Made by a program: the position numbers and the translations under genes
NCBI RefSeq assembly: GCF_041146395.1
Contig: NC_090983.1
Span: 67,299,501-67,363,500, forward strand
Source: Eulemur rufifrons
Taxonomy: Eukaryota > Chordata > Mammalia > Primates > Lemuridae
Direction of reading: 5' to 3'
Length of the DNA: 64,000 nt
Part shown: piece by piece, positions 12,491 to 23,470 of the stretch
How positions within the stretch are numbered: position 1 is the stretch's first letter
Layout of the letters: each line of letters begins with the position of its first letter
Notes under the pieces: model-generated
Told to the model about the DNA's origin: nothing
What the model saw: the letters and a program-made list of their open reading frames with translations, nothing else
The model's database searches: none

Positions 12491-13088
12491 GGAAGACTAA
12501 TGATTCAAATAGAAAACAAATGGTAAGATGGTAAACACAAATTCTAATAGATTAATAATTGTACTAAACCTAAATAATCTAAATAATAAAAAAGATAGTT
12601 TTTCAAGATAAATAAAAATAACAAAACATAATTATATACTCCTTAAAACTGACATACTTCAAATATAGAGACAAAAGGAGGTTAAAAATAAGGGTAGACT
12701 TAAAGACAAGAAGTATTATTAGAAATAAATAGGGACTTTTAAAGTAATAAAAGGTCAATTATCTAGTAAGGTCAAACAATTCTAAATTTCTGTATTCCTA
12801 ATAAGCTTCAAAATAGACCAGGGCAAAACTGACAGAACTAATAGGAGAAATAGACAAATCCACAATCATAGAGAAAAGTTTTATCACATTTCTCCTAATA
12901 TCAGATGAAATAAGCAGAAAAAAATTCAGTAGAAATTTAGAAAATCCAAACATTTTTAGCATAAAATTTAATTATATAAATTTAACACTGTATCCAAAAA
13001 TGACAGAATATACATTTATTTCAAGTGCATAGGAAACATTTACCAAAATTGGCTATATACTGAACCATAAAGCAAGATTTTAATAACT
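12491..13088 (+). mobile_element. L1M ORF2 relic, endonuclease-encoding part (first piece)
   Basis: Plus-strand phrases 'gggtagacttaaagacaaga', 'gcaaaactgacagaactaat', 'aggagaaatagacaaatcca' and 'acagaatatacatttatttc' follow the L1 ORF2 endonuclease region in order. The frame is broken by many stops and indels. The element resumes at 13611, so the LTR-like block between was inserted into it. Confidence 0.65.
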
Positions 13089-13610
13089 TGTCAGGAAACC
13101 GGGGGTTGATTTTGAACCCAACTAGAAATCCTTGTAATTCTTTAGTGATGGAATTTACCATCTAGATTATGAAGGAAGATTTTTTTAGAGACTTTCTATG
13201 TGTGATTTTTAATCTGAGAACTGTTTGCGGCAGAAATACCTGATATATATAAAAGCCTGAAATTTGGGGGATTGTGAGCCACTGCTGTCCTAAAGAATAG
13301 AAATTAGTCATGTATGCCTTCTGGCTATGTGAGTAGTGAGGTAGAAAAGCTGAGAGATCCCAAAACTAAACAGACTCAGTTGACTCATTGGTCACGTAGA
13401 GTTAGTACTTGTCATTTAGAGATTAAACAATATCTTCATTTGGAAAAGGTGTTCCAGTGACCTGTATTGAATGAATTTGGGGTTTCCTAGCTATTGATGG
13501 GGATGTGCTGTGACTGTATCATGTATCCTGTGCTAATTACTAATAAACTTGTTGCTGGGTGAGATTCAAGTTTTGAGTAAGTCTGCTGATAATTTGAGTA
13601 TTTGTGGTCA
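13089..13610 (+). mobile_element. LTR-like insertion inside an L1M, family not named
   Basis: The 522-base block starts TGTCAGG and ends GGTCA, so it has TG...CA ends. A TATA-like motif 'tatatataaaagcctg' sits near 13243 and a polyadenylation signal AATAAA near 13542, about 65 bases before the end, which is the spacing of U3, R and U5 in an LTR. L1M ORF2 sequence is recognisable on both sides. Flanking pentamers ('taact' and 'agcaa') do not match, and about 40 bases of the host L1 seem missing, so the edges could be off or the target duplication lost. It may be an ERVL or ERV1 LTR. Confidence 0.45.
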
Positions 13611-13958
13611 AGCAAAAATTAAACTAAATTCAAAGAAAGAGAAGTCCACACAGTTTTAAATAACACTTGGATAAAATAAATTTCGATAGAATTTATATAT
13701 GTTGAACTGAATGATAAAAATATGACATATTAAAACTTGTGGAATGCTGTGTTTAGAGAAATAATGATAACTTTAGATCTCACATCAGACAAGAAGGGAG
13801 GTGAAGCTCAATGCTTTATATGTACATCTCAAGAAGAGAAAAAGATCAACAAATAAAGGCCAAAAAAGTTGACAAGAGGTAATATTAAGGAAAAAGTGCA
13901 AAAATTAATAAATTAGACATCAAAGATATAGTGGAGAAAAATAACAATACCAAAAGTT
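13611..13958 (+). mobile_element. L1M ORF2 relic (second piece)
   Basis: Continues the element of 12491-13088: 'ttgaactgaatgataaaaat', 'catattaaaacttgtggaat' and 'agtggagaaaaataacaata...ccaaaagttg' match the L1 ORF2 region between endonuclease and reverse transcriptase in sense orientation. It is cut off by the MLT1 piece at about 13959. Confidence 0.65.
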
Positions 13959-14072
13959 GCCATTGTGGATTAAATTGTGTTGCCCAAAATTATATGTTGA
14001 AGTCCTAACTTCCCATCCCTCAGAATGTATTCTCATTTGAAAATAGGGTGATTGCAGATGCAGTTAGGGTCG
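13959..14072 (+). mobile_element. MLT1 LTR fragment, sense
   Basis: 'ggattaaattgtgttgccca', 'tatgttgaagtcctaacttc' and 'aaaatagggtgattgcagat' are the first ~110 bases of an MLT1 LTR in sense. It is interrupted by a MaLR LTR in the opposite orientation. Confidence 0.75.
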
Positions 14073-14305
14073 TTTTAGCCCATTTGTGCTGCTATAACAG
14101 AATACCACAGATTGAGTAATTTTTTAAGGAGAGAAATTTATTTCTCACAGTTTTGGAGGCTATAACACCAAAGATCAAGTTGCTGGCATTTGGTCTAGTG
14201 AGGGTCTTCTTGCTTCATCCTCTCCCATGGCAGAAGGCACAAGGGTAAGCTAGCCAAATGCTACATGAAGCCTCTTTTATAAGGGCTTTAATCCCATTAA
14301 GGGAT
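14073..14305 (-). mobile_element. MaLR LTR fragment, antisense
   Basis: Begins 'ttttagcccatttgtgctgc', then 'aacagaataccacagattga', 'atttctcacagttttggagg', 'catggcagaaggcacaaggg'. This is the reverse complement of the 3' part of an MST/MLT1-like LTR. It ends abruptly where the L1 tail begins. Confidence 0.75.
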
Positions 14306-14464
14306 ATTCACACCTAATGGGTGCAGTGCGTACAGTCTTGGGGATGGACATTTTTGAAGCTCTGATTCGGGTGGGGCAAAGGCAATATATGTAACCTCAA
14401 CATTTGTACCCCCGTAATATGCTGAAATAAAAAAAGGAAAAAATAAAAATAAAAAATAAATAAA
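14306..14464 (+). mobile_element. LINE-1 3' UTR fragment, strepsirrhine type
   Basis: The last ~150 bases of an L1: 'cacacctaatgggtgcagtg', 'cttggggatggacatttttg', 'caatatatgtaacctcaaca', 'tttgtacccccgtaatatgc', then an A-rich tail with AAATAAA steps. Strongly 5'-truncated. It sits against the antisense MaLR piece, which does not continue after the tail, so some MaLR sequence was lost at or after insertion. Confidence 0.75.
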
Positions 14465-14574
14465 ATTCATAACTAAGATAAAGCAGACTTACTGATTACT
14501 GAGTATTGGGCCAATTATTTTATATTAAAAGAAATTCTAGAAAAGAGACAGTAGCCAAATGTATTAATAGTATG

Positions 14575-14740
14575 TGAAGTGTTCCTAAACTCAGTAAGAA
14601 TCATCTGGCTGATTGAAAATAGAGATTCCCTGTCTGAATATGAATCCCTGAAAATTTTGATTCATTAGGTCTGGAGTGGGGACCAGGAACTTGCATTTAA
14701 AACAGGTGATTCCTATGGTCAGGTGAGTTTGAGGAAAAAT
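14575..14740 (+). mobile_element. MER5-type hAT (Charlie) MITE
   Basis: 'gtaagaatcatctggctgat', 'attcattaggtctggagtgg' and 'ggaacttgcatttaaaacag' follow the MER5A/B consensus in order. Non-autonomous, no coding capacity. Ends are diverged and the inverted termini are not clear. Confidence 0.7.
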
Positions 14741-16915
14741 TGACACCGTGAATTCTTTTGAGAGAGAAAAACATTTAACAATCTCTTAAACTGGATTATA
14801 AACTTTATCTTGACACTTTATGCTTGAAAATTTTGTCTCATTAAGCCAATTTTAGGTTGTACTATTTAAAATAAAACAACTCAAAAGAAATACTCTCCTT
14901 AAAATTAATAATTGAAAGAAAAATTTAGGGTGAACCATTTTAAAGATATTATTTTCATGTATGCCAGATAACTGATATTCACAGATGATATTGAAGTCAG
15001 GCACACAAGCTGGGGAGATGAGCAGTTTAAAAATGCAGATTCCCTTAAGCCCTTTGGCTAAAATCATGTCACTTTATTTTTCCCCAAAATTATTTGGGTA
15101 AAATTTTCCAAGGCCTAATTTCATTTGACAAGATATATCTGTCATGTTGCTAAGTATTCTGCACGTAGTTAAGCAACCTTTGTTTTCAGTCTATCTGTCC
15201 TCCAGTCATTGAAAAAGGCGAGGACTTCAGATGATTCTCCTGTGAATATGTTTTATGAGTTGGAAATTATTAGAGCTGAAAACATCTACAACAAAGATAA
15301 ACAGGATTAGATGCTAATACTTCAGAGCAAAGGAAATGAGACAAGAGTCTCACCATGACTTTTGAAAATCCAAAGTCCCTGACTAGTTTTGAGATAGATC
15401 TATAGAGAAATGTGCCTTTGACCTAAATAATAAACCAAAGGTGATCCTAACTTTGGATTTTATGTTGTTGTTTATTTCTATTTACTTAAGGTAAGTTTTC
15501 ATTGTCTTAACAGAACAGTAATATTTAATTGGGTTATATTTTCCTGGTACTGGATATGACCAGGGGTTTGCTCCAGTTCTAACCATTCATTGCCCAGTGG
15601 AAATGCTACTGTGACGTTGTCCTCCCCTTTTATCTGCTCTGTTCTTCGGCATAGCCCGTGAGTGATACAGAAAGTGGCTGGTGCCACCACGTGCTATTCT
15701 GGGTAAACAGTCAACTGTGAAGTTTTGATATTGGATTTATGATTCTGGGAAGGCAAAATTTTCAAAGCTGTGGGTAATAATTAAGCAGTAGTTGCTGAAA
15801 CTGAGGATGTAATAAAAGGCAACGCAAAAAGAAATAGGATATCAGTTTTATTTCAGCAATTCTCATTATTTGCAGTTACTTCTCTGAACAAGGGAAAGAA
15901 ATAAATTTAAAAACATGAAAAGTTTAGTTGAAGTGTATAACTAATAAAAAAGCAGTATTTAAGTTCTATAATATGGTCTATGGGCATGAATATTGAAGGG
16001 ATAGTTGCAAAGAATGATTAAAATAGGGTGTTGTCAAGGAAGAAATGCTTATGAGGGACGAGGATTTTGAACTTTTGAATCCTGTCTTGAAGTAAAGGGC
16101 ATGGATTTCTGGAAAACAGGAAGAGAAAGTCTGAGATTGATTTAATAGTCTTTTTATGTTTCTTAGTGTTTTTCTTTAATAAATTAGATATATCTACATA
16201 AAATTATGCATTTCTCAAAGATAAGAATATTATCCTGGCAACTTGCTATGAGTAGTGCCTAGAACAACGTCACGCTAGGTTAGAAAATACATGTTCTCTA
16301 GCTGAAAATAGTCAGCGAAATGACAGAAATGCGTAAGTGAGCTAGCGGTCTCTCCTTGCTCAGGATTAATCCAGCTGACAGGAATCACAGAAAATGTTAA
16401 CATTTTAATAGGACAATGCTCCTCAAACCTCCACCATTTGATTCAAAATTTTGTGAGTGTTGCCATATCTCATACTATCTATAGAAGTACTTATTTAACA
16501 TTTTTCTTTAATTAAGTCCTGTTCTTAAAAGTCTTTAAAACAGTATAACCAGTGTCACTTGCCATGAATGAAAGTAACCATGAGAACAAACACAATGCAA
16601 AACAGTATGATTAATTTGAAAATAAACTATAAAATAAAATTAATAATAAATATAATCAGCTTACTTCTCCACTATAGATAAGTTTAATAAAAATAATGAA
16701 GCTGTTGATTATACAATAGTATAGATTATTTGTCACTTGACTAGATGACAGTTTAAAAAAATAAACAACAGGGTTTTATATCAGGAAAATGATTGCATTA
16801 TTTTGTTTTGAGGCTAACCAGGAATGAAAATTCCATCTCACAGGTATATCTCCTGAGAAAGAGCGAGATATTTTATCCACTTTCTCTGATAGGTTTGGGT
16901 ACTGAGAACCAATTT
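14741..16915. other. Unique noncoding stretch
   Basis: No gene or confident repeat over 2.2 kb. Parts (for instance 15060-15260 and 15540-15700) keep a little more GC than their surroundings. The 63-codon reverse frame at 15499-15690 has no domain. Confidence 0.4.
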
Positions 16916-17275
16916 TCTTTTCTTTCTTTTTATATCAGAATTTTATGGGGGTACACAGGTTTTGGTTACATAATTTGCTTTTGTACAGTTTGAGTCAAAG
17001 TTATAAGTGTGCCCTTCACTCAGGTAGTGTGCACTGTACCCACTAGATGGGAATTTACCCATCCCCTCCTCCCCCCTCCCACCTACTTGATTTCTTTTCA
17101 GTTTTACTTCCGTATGTGCACAGAAGTGTTGATCAATTAGTTCTAATTTAGTATTGAGTACATGTGGTGTTTGTTTTTTCATTCTTCACTAAGAAGAATG
17201 GCCTCCAGTTCCACCCAGGCTGTTACAAAAGATACTAGATAACCATTTTTTTTAATGGCTGAGTAGTACTCCATG

Positions 17276-17314
<39 letters not shown>

Positions 17315-17662
17315 CACCAGATTTTATTAATCCACTCATGTATTGATGGACATTTGGGTTGATTCCACATCTTTGCAATTGTGAATTGTGCTGCTATAAA
17401 CATTTGGGTGCAGGTGTCTTTTTAATAAAATGTCCCTTTTTCCTTTGGGTAAATACTCAGTAGTGGGATTGCTGGATCAAATGGTAGTTCTACTTTTAGT
17501 TCTTTGAGGTGTCTCCATACTACTTTCCATAGAGGTTGTACTAGTTTGCAGTCCCACCAACAGTGTATAAGTGTAACTTTCTCTCCACATCCTCACCAGC
17601 CTCTGTTTTTTAACTTTCATAAAAGCCAGTTTTCTAACCATGCTGATATGGTACTCTTTTTC
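16916..17662 (-). mobile_element. LINE-1, antisense, ORF2 C-terminus plus 3' UTR
   Basis: On the minus strand the end of ORF2 is legible: a frame from 17403 to 17179 reads 'QFTIAKMWNQPKCPSIHEW' followed by 'YTHTHTMEYYSAIKKNGY' with a microsatellite expansion between, and an upstream frame from 17713 carries more of the domain. The 3' UTR lies to the left with 'tttggttacataatttgctt' and 'cactcaggtagtgtgcactg'; the T-rich stretch at 16915-16935 would be the old poly-A tail. About 750 bases remain, 5'-truncated, of intermediate age (L1MA/L1P-like). Confidence 0.85.
17276..17314. repeat. (GT)n(TA)n microsatellite inside the L1 ORF2 relic
   Basis: About nine GT units followed by ten TA units, grown within the codons preceding the conserved 'MEYYSAI' block. 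Probably length-variable. Confidence 0.9.
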
Positions 17663-17869
17663 AGTACAATTACATATAATTATATACAATATTCCAAGAA
17701 ACCTATGAAACAACCCCTCAAACCCATTCTTCTGAATCTGTCCTATTTACAAACTGTTTCAAACAAGCATTTATTATCCACTCATTTTTACCATCTGGTT
17801 TGGAAAAATATGCATGAACATCTTTTATCAATTATTTCAAATATATCCTCCTCACGTTCACCATATTCC

Positions 17870-18390
17870 CAATCTTGAAGTCAATATTGATCTGTCTTTC
17901 TCTCTCTCTCTCTCATACCTCATAACCAAATCCATCAGCAATTTGTATAAATCCTTCCTTTGAAATAATATATGCAGACTCCAACCATTTCTCCTCAGAT
18001 CCACCACTGCCACCCTTTCCAAGTCACCATCAAGTCCCCTATGTGTTATTATCATAGCCCCCAACTGGTCTCCTGGCTTCCAGTCTTGCCTCCAGACTCT
18101 AAATGCTTATTTAACATATAGCAGTCAAAATTGCTCTTTTAAAATGTAAGATAATATCACTGCTTTTGTCAAAACCCTAGTTGACTTACAGTATAACCCG
18201 AAGTCTCACAATAGTCTATCAATTCCTACAGAATCTTATTTATTTGTCTGTCTGTCCCTCCTCCCCCATTCTCAATCAAAAATAAGTTCCTGAAGGCCAG
18301 GAATTTTTGTGTTCATTGCTCTGTCACCTGAGCCTAAACCTGTTTTAAGTATGTGTATGAAAAAATGTTGGTTCAATATATAAGTACCTT
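17870..18390 (+). mobile_element. L2 LINE 3' region
   Basis: In order: 'gatctgtctttctctctctc', 'ccaaatccatcagcaatttg', 'gcagactccaaccatttctc', 'catagcccccaactggtctc', 'caaaaccctagttgacttac' and the tail phrase 'ctgaaggccaggaatttttg'. These follow the 3' part of L2 ORF2 and its UTR. A second, longer L2 in the same orientation is at 31830-33065. No open frame survives. Confidence 0.75.
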
Positions 18391-19188
18391 TTCAGTGAGC
18401 TCTTGTGTGAATTACTCAGATCCCAGAGTCAACAGAATTCAACACCTTATAGCTCCAGTGTTACTATTTTTTCATCCATGTGATTCATATGCTGTTTTAG
18501 GAGAATACTGATGTAAGAAGCATGACTTGTAAGAATAAATTTGTATTGTTCAAATAAATGATAGATGTGCAAGATATAGTCCTATGTTAGTTCTAAGCAG
18601 ATGTTTGATTTTTTTAGGTTAGAAGTTTTATTTGGAAAGCCTTGAAGTTATCTCACACTACATATAGTCAAGTGATACCTTCAATGTAAATGATTCTATT
18701 CACTTTATTCTCCTCACAAAACTGAGGGAAAAAGTTGATAACCCAATGGCTTGAACCTAGAGAAATTGACAAGATGAAATTTTTTTACCAACTACATCTT
18801 CTAAATCTTGAAGCACATCTAAAGTAATATTTTCCAATAACACAACAAGTAAACTTTATTTTCTAAATTTGGAGGTATGAACTGAAAGGATGCAGGAATA
18901 AATAGAGAAATTCAAGGTACTAGCAATTGCAATCATTTGTATGATCAATATTTCAGAACAGTTAGTAAGCGAAGGTTTGTGTTCCTGAGTTTGTGTAAAC
19001 AGGATTCTCTTGATGCTACCTACATTATCTTCATCCTAAAGTAATACTATATATGAAGCTATGGGTTTGATATGTCAGTCATATTTTTATAACACATTAA
19101 AATATATACATAACAATTAAAATTTCAAAATTCCCTTTATCACCCAAAATCACTAGTTCCAATTGTGTCACATCCTGGGAAACACTGT
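18391..19188. other. Unique noncoding stretch
   Basis: No gene, RNA or repeat recognised; ordinary AT-rich sequence. Confidence 0.4.
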
Positions 19189-19500
19189 CTATGGCAGCAC
19201 TATCCAACAAAAATATATTTCATGCTACAAATGTGAGCCATATATGTAATTTTAAATTATTAGTATCCACATTCAGAAACGCAAAAAGAAACAGGCAAAA
19301 TGAATTTTGATAACATATTTTATGTAACCCAATATATCAAAAATACCATTTCAACATACAATCAATATAAATATTACAAAGGAGATATTTTACTTTTCTT
19401 AGTGTGAAGTCTTTGAAATTTAGTGTGTATTTTCTACTTACAGCACATCTTTATTTCCTATCACCAAATACTTAACAAATCCTGGAAATTCCTCCATTAA
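19189..19500 (+). mobile_element. hAT-type MITE (MER family)
   Basis: 'ggcagcactatccaacaaaa', 'gagccatatatgtaatttta', 'aaaaagaaacaggcaaaatg' and 'ttgaaatttagtgtgtattt...cttacagcaca' match a common ~330-base mammalian MITE that opens with 'ggcagcactgtccaataga'. The last third is decayed and the right terminus is missing. The exact MER number is not certain. Confidence 0.6.
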
Positions 19501-19578
19501 AACTGAATGTCAATATCCTGAATTTAGTAAGATTATGATTACAAATATGAAAAGTGAACATTCATATCTATATGTGTA

Positions 19579-19706
19579 TTTTTTTTAAGTGATGGGGTCT
19601 CACTATGTTGCCCAGGCTGGTCTCAAACTTCTGACCTCAAGTGATTCTCACACCTTGGCCGCCCAAAGTGCTCAGATTACTGGCATGAGACTCCATGCCT
19701 GGCCTA
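19579..19706 (-). mobile_element. Alu monomer, antisense
   Basis: Starts with a T tract, then 'gatggggtctcactatgttg', 'cccaggctggtctcaaactt' and ends 'gactccatgcctggcc'. This is one Alu arm only (about 125 bases), as in the early free monomers (FLAM/FRAM). Mutations are many, which agrees with an early insertion. Confidence 0.8.
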
Positions 19707-19784
19707 TATATTTTAACCAACAAAGTTGTCCTTTATTTAATTATATATGAAGCATTACTGTGCTAGCGTGTTTTTTTCGTTTGT

Positions 19785-21927
19785 TTTCTTATTTATTTTT
19801 TGTGATGAAACACTGAACATGAAGTCTACACTTTCAAATTTTTAAGTGTACAATAAATTATTGTTGACTTAAGTACAATATTGTACAACAGATTTCTAGA
19901 ACTTATTCATCTTGCTTGATTGAAATTTTATGCTTATTATTTAGTAATTCCCTGTTTTTCCCTCCCCCACTAGTCTCTGGCAATCACCATTCCACTCCTT
20001 AATTCTAGGAATTTGACTATAGTAGATAGCTCATATAAGTGGAATTATGCAGTATTTGTCTTTATGTAACTGGCTTATTTCATTTAGCTTAACGTCCTCA
20101 AAGTTTATCCATGTTGTCAAATATTGCAGAATTTCCTTTTTTTAATGCTGAATCATATTCCATTGGATGTATATACCACATTTTTTAATCCATTCATCTG
20201 TCAATGAACATCTAGGTTATTTCCACGTCTTGGCTATTGTGAATAGCGCTGTCATGAATGCAGGCGTGCTAATATCACTTCAAGATCCTGATTTCAATTC
20301 TCTTGGATAACAACAAAAGTGGGATTGCCAGATCATAAGGTAGTTCTATTTTTAATTTTTTGAGAAACCTCCCTACTCTTTTTCATAGCATCTGCACCAT
20401 CTTTTGCATTCTTACCATCAGAGTACAAGAGTTCTAATTTTTCCACATTCCTGTCAACACTAGTCTTTTGTATTTTAATAATAGCCATTCTTGCAGTTGT
20501 GATGTAGTATTTCATTCTGGTTTTGATTTGTATTTCTCTCATGAATACTGACATTGAGATTTTTTTTTATACATTTTGCTGGCCATTTGTATATCTTCTT
20601 TGAAGAAGTGTCTATTCAAGATCTTAGCCCATTTCCAATTATGTTGTTTATTACATTTTTCACATTGAGTAATAGGAGTTCTGCATATATTTTAGAGATT
20701 CCCCCTTATCAGATATATGGTTTTCAAATATTTTCTCCCATTCCATAGATTGTATTTTTACTCTGTTGATTCTTTTTATTATGATTATTATTTTTTGCTA
20801 TGCAAAAGCTTTTCAGTTTGATGTAGTTCCACTTGTTTATTTTTGTTGCCTGTTCTTTTGTTGTCATATGCATGAAATCATTACCAATACTAATGCTCTG
20901 AAGATTTTCTCCCGTGTTTTCTTCCAGGAGTTTTACAAATGAAAATCCCACAGCTAACAGCATGCTTAATGGTGAAAAGTTGAAAGCTTTTTTCCTAATA
21001 TCAGAAACAAGGCACACTTGCCAGTTCTATTCCATATACTACTGGAAGTACTAGCCAAAGCTATTAGACAATAAAAAGAATAGAAAGCATCTAAATAAAA
21101 ACAGAAGGAATAAAATTTCCATGTTTGTAGATGATATGATATTATATATAGAAAGTCCTAAAGACTCCATTAAAAACTGTTAGAATAAATGACTTCAGTA
21201 AATTGCAGGATACAAAAGTCAATATGTAAAAATCAGTTGCATTTCAAAACAATGAACTATCTGAAAAGGAAGTTAAGAAAACAATCCCATTTACAACAGC
21301 ATCAAAAGTAATAAAATACCTAGTAATAAAGTTACCTAAGGAGGTGAAAAATCTGTATACAGAAAACTACAAAATTTTGAGGAAAAATAATTGACACAAA
21401 TAAATGGAAAAACATCTCATGTTCATGAATTAGAATACTTAATGTGCTCAAGTTTTCATACTACCAATGTGATGTACAGATTTAATGCATTCCCTATTAA
21501 AATCCAAATGGCACTTTTTGTAGTAATATAAAAAACAATCCTAAATTTGTATAGAATCACAAAAGAACCATCTTGAGAAAGAAGAAAAAAGCTGGAGGCA
21601 TTACATCTCCTGATTTCAAAATATATTACAAAGCTATAGTGATTTAAAGAATACGATACTGGCATAAAGCAGACATACAGACCAATAGAACAGAATAGAG
21701 AACTCAGAAATAAATCCACGTGCATGGTCAACTGATCTTTGACAAGGGTGCCAAGAATACCTAAAGGGAAAAGGCTAGTCTCTTCAGTAAATAATGTTGG
21801 GGAAACTGGGTAACCAAATGCAAAAAAATTAAAATTAAAATATAAAAGAAAGAAATTGAACCTTTATCTTATACCACACTCACAAATCAACTCAAAATGT
21901 ATTAATGATTTACATGCAAGACCCAAA
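19785..21927 (-). mobile_element. L1M with 5' inversion
   Basis: The minus strand carries a conventional L1M 3' half at 19785-20930, with ORF2 residues such as '[19 protein letters not shown]' and '[17 protein letters not shown]' visible between 20930 and 20760. At about 20931 the orientation flips: 20936-21927 is L1 ORF2 in the plus sense, with the reverse-transcriptase phrase 'FVDDMILYIESPKDSIK' near 21125 and ending with 'INSKCINDLHARPK' near 21927. In an intact ORF2 that last segment is directly followed by the 'LLEEN' segment, so the two breakpoints are nearly adjacent in the ancestral element. This is the classic product of twin priming. All frames are broken. Confidence 0.8.
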
Positions 21928-23309
21928 GGTTTTGTTAGCATGCTACCCATGCCCTAGTATTAAGTCTCCCAGGTACTCTGGAAATTTCCAGAGCATGTAT
22001 TGCATGTGTTTATACACAAATCTCCTCCTATTCTTTTTCTCTGGATTCCTCAGCAATTCCTGCTGCCAAATCACTTGGGGAGGATGCATCTTGAGACTGC
22101 TTCACTTCTCTTCCAAGTAACATAGTCTCATCCACTGCCCAAATGAGGTGGGCAGTCCTTGACATGCCAAGCATTTTTCTGTGTCCAGGGGTCCAAGCAC
22201 AGTGTTCAGAATGGCTCTCTCCCTAACCCAAACCCAAACACGCTGTGTGTTCCAAGAGCCTCACTAAGTCTCCCAAAAACCAACTCTTCAATTTTTTACT
22301 GTAACCTTTATCTTTGCGGACCAGCTTCTCGGATCTGCATAGGATGGATGCAACATGCTCCCAGCCCCCATCATACTCAAAGCATTTTCTTCATTTTCAA
22401 TCAAAAGACAAATTCCTGAAAATAGGTTCCATAGAGTGGAAATGGGAAGCTTGTCTGCCTCTAAGCCACATTTCTTCCAGGGCTGAACTGGGATCATACA
22501 ATTCAGAAATCTCTCTCACTTTGGTACAATCTTTTTCATTACCAAACCCAGCCACTCATCACCTTTTATCAAGCTAATTACAACTAGTGAGTTGCAAATA
22601 ACATCCTAGTTAGTCTCTGGACTGCTAGAATACTTAATATAATTTTATGCATGAAATTTAATGTCTATTGATAAAATCAAATTTATATCTATTCATAAAA
22701 TTGAAGTCAAAGGACATTTTTATAGATAAGTCAATTGGCAGGAAAAAAAAGTCACCATGGTTTGGTCCAGACAGAGAGACTTTGCTTCCAACAAGGTTGA
22801 AAATCTGAAATAACGCTTTGCATTATTGCTACTCTATCCTTACCTGAAATGATATTTGATTGTTCTATATTCCAGTGGAAGTCAATTATCCTACTATATT
22901 GTGCTGCATTAATTAAACATTGGAAATAAAATGTCAACATTTCCTTTTAGATTGGTTGTCCATTGGAACTAGTAGAAATAGGCATTGCTAAAAGAAACCC
23001 AGCATACAATAAGTAATAAGTAATATAGTAACACAAAGGAATAGAAAATATGTGGTTTTTTCTTTCTTGGTTATCATTGTAATAAACACTTTAGTTGGCC
23101 TTACTAAATTGACCTAGTGTTATTATTGTTTAAATACCCAGATATCAGATGATGTGTATGTTATATGATTAGATATTGCAAGACAATTAAGTTCATTTCT
23201 CTAGGAGATTATAGTCAAGAATACAATGCACATGTAATCCTAATGGTTTAGTTACTCCCTGATGATGAGTTCACACTAAGACAAAATACCTCTCACAGGT
23301 AAGTCTTGA
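21928..23309. other. Unique noncoding stretch with an 18-bp palindrome
   Basis: No gene or repeat. A perfect palindrome is listed separately. A few overlapping frames (22159-22577 forward, 22288-22497 reverse) have no domain. Confidence 0.4.
21976..21993. promoter_or_regulatory. 18-bp perfect palindrome
   Basis: 'ctctggaaatttccagag' is its own reverse complement. The core GGAAATTTCC resembles a kappaB-like site. A role is inference only. Confidence 0.3.
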
Positions 23310-23470
23310 GTCATAGCTTAGAACTTGGACTCTGGAGTCAAACTGGCAGAGTTTAAACCTAACTATACTGATTACTAAATGCAAGACCCTGTACTATTTG
23401 CATACCTGTAAAATGCAATAATAAAAGTATCTCAACATAATTTTCAAAAATGAAAATTAAATGAGTAGAT
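23310..23470 (+). repeat. MIR SINE relic
   Basis: 'gaacttggactctggagtca', 'aactggcagagtttaaacct' and 'cctgtaaaatgcaataataa' run in MIR order in sense. The only confident repeat in a 5.6-kb stretch. Confidence 0.65.

Noticed and set aside
17179..17713. Two reverse-strand frames with protein-like sequence
   Set aside because: They are L1 ORF2 C-terminal relics ('QFTIAKMWNQPKCPSIHEW', 'MEYYSAIKKNG'), not a host gene.
17504..17878. Longest forward frame, 124 codons
   Set aside because: It lies antisense to L1 ORF2 and runs into an L2; no family resemblance.
20724..21017. Reverse-strand 97-codon frame
   Set aside because: It crosses the inversion junction of an L1M; the reading is a chance fusion of two ORF2 segments in opposite sense.
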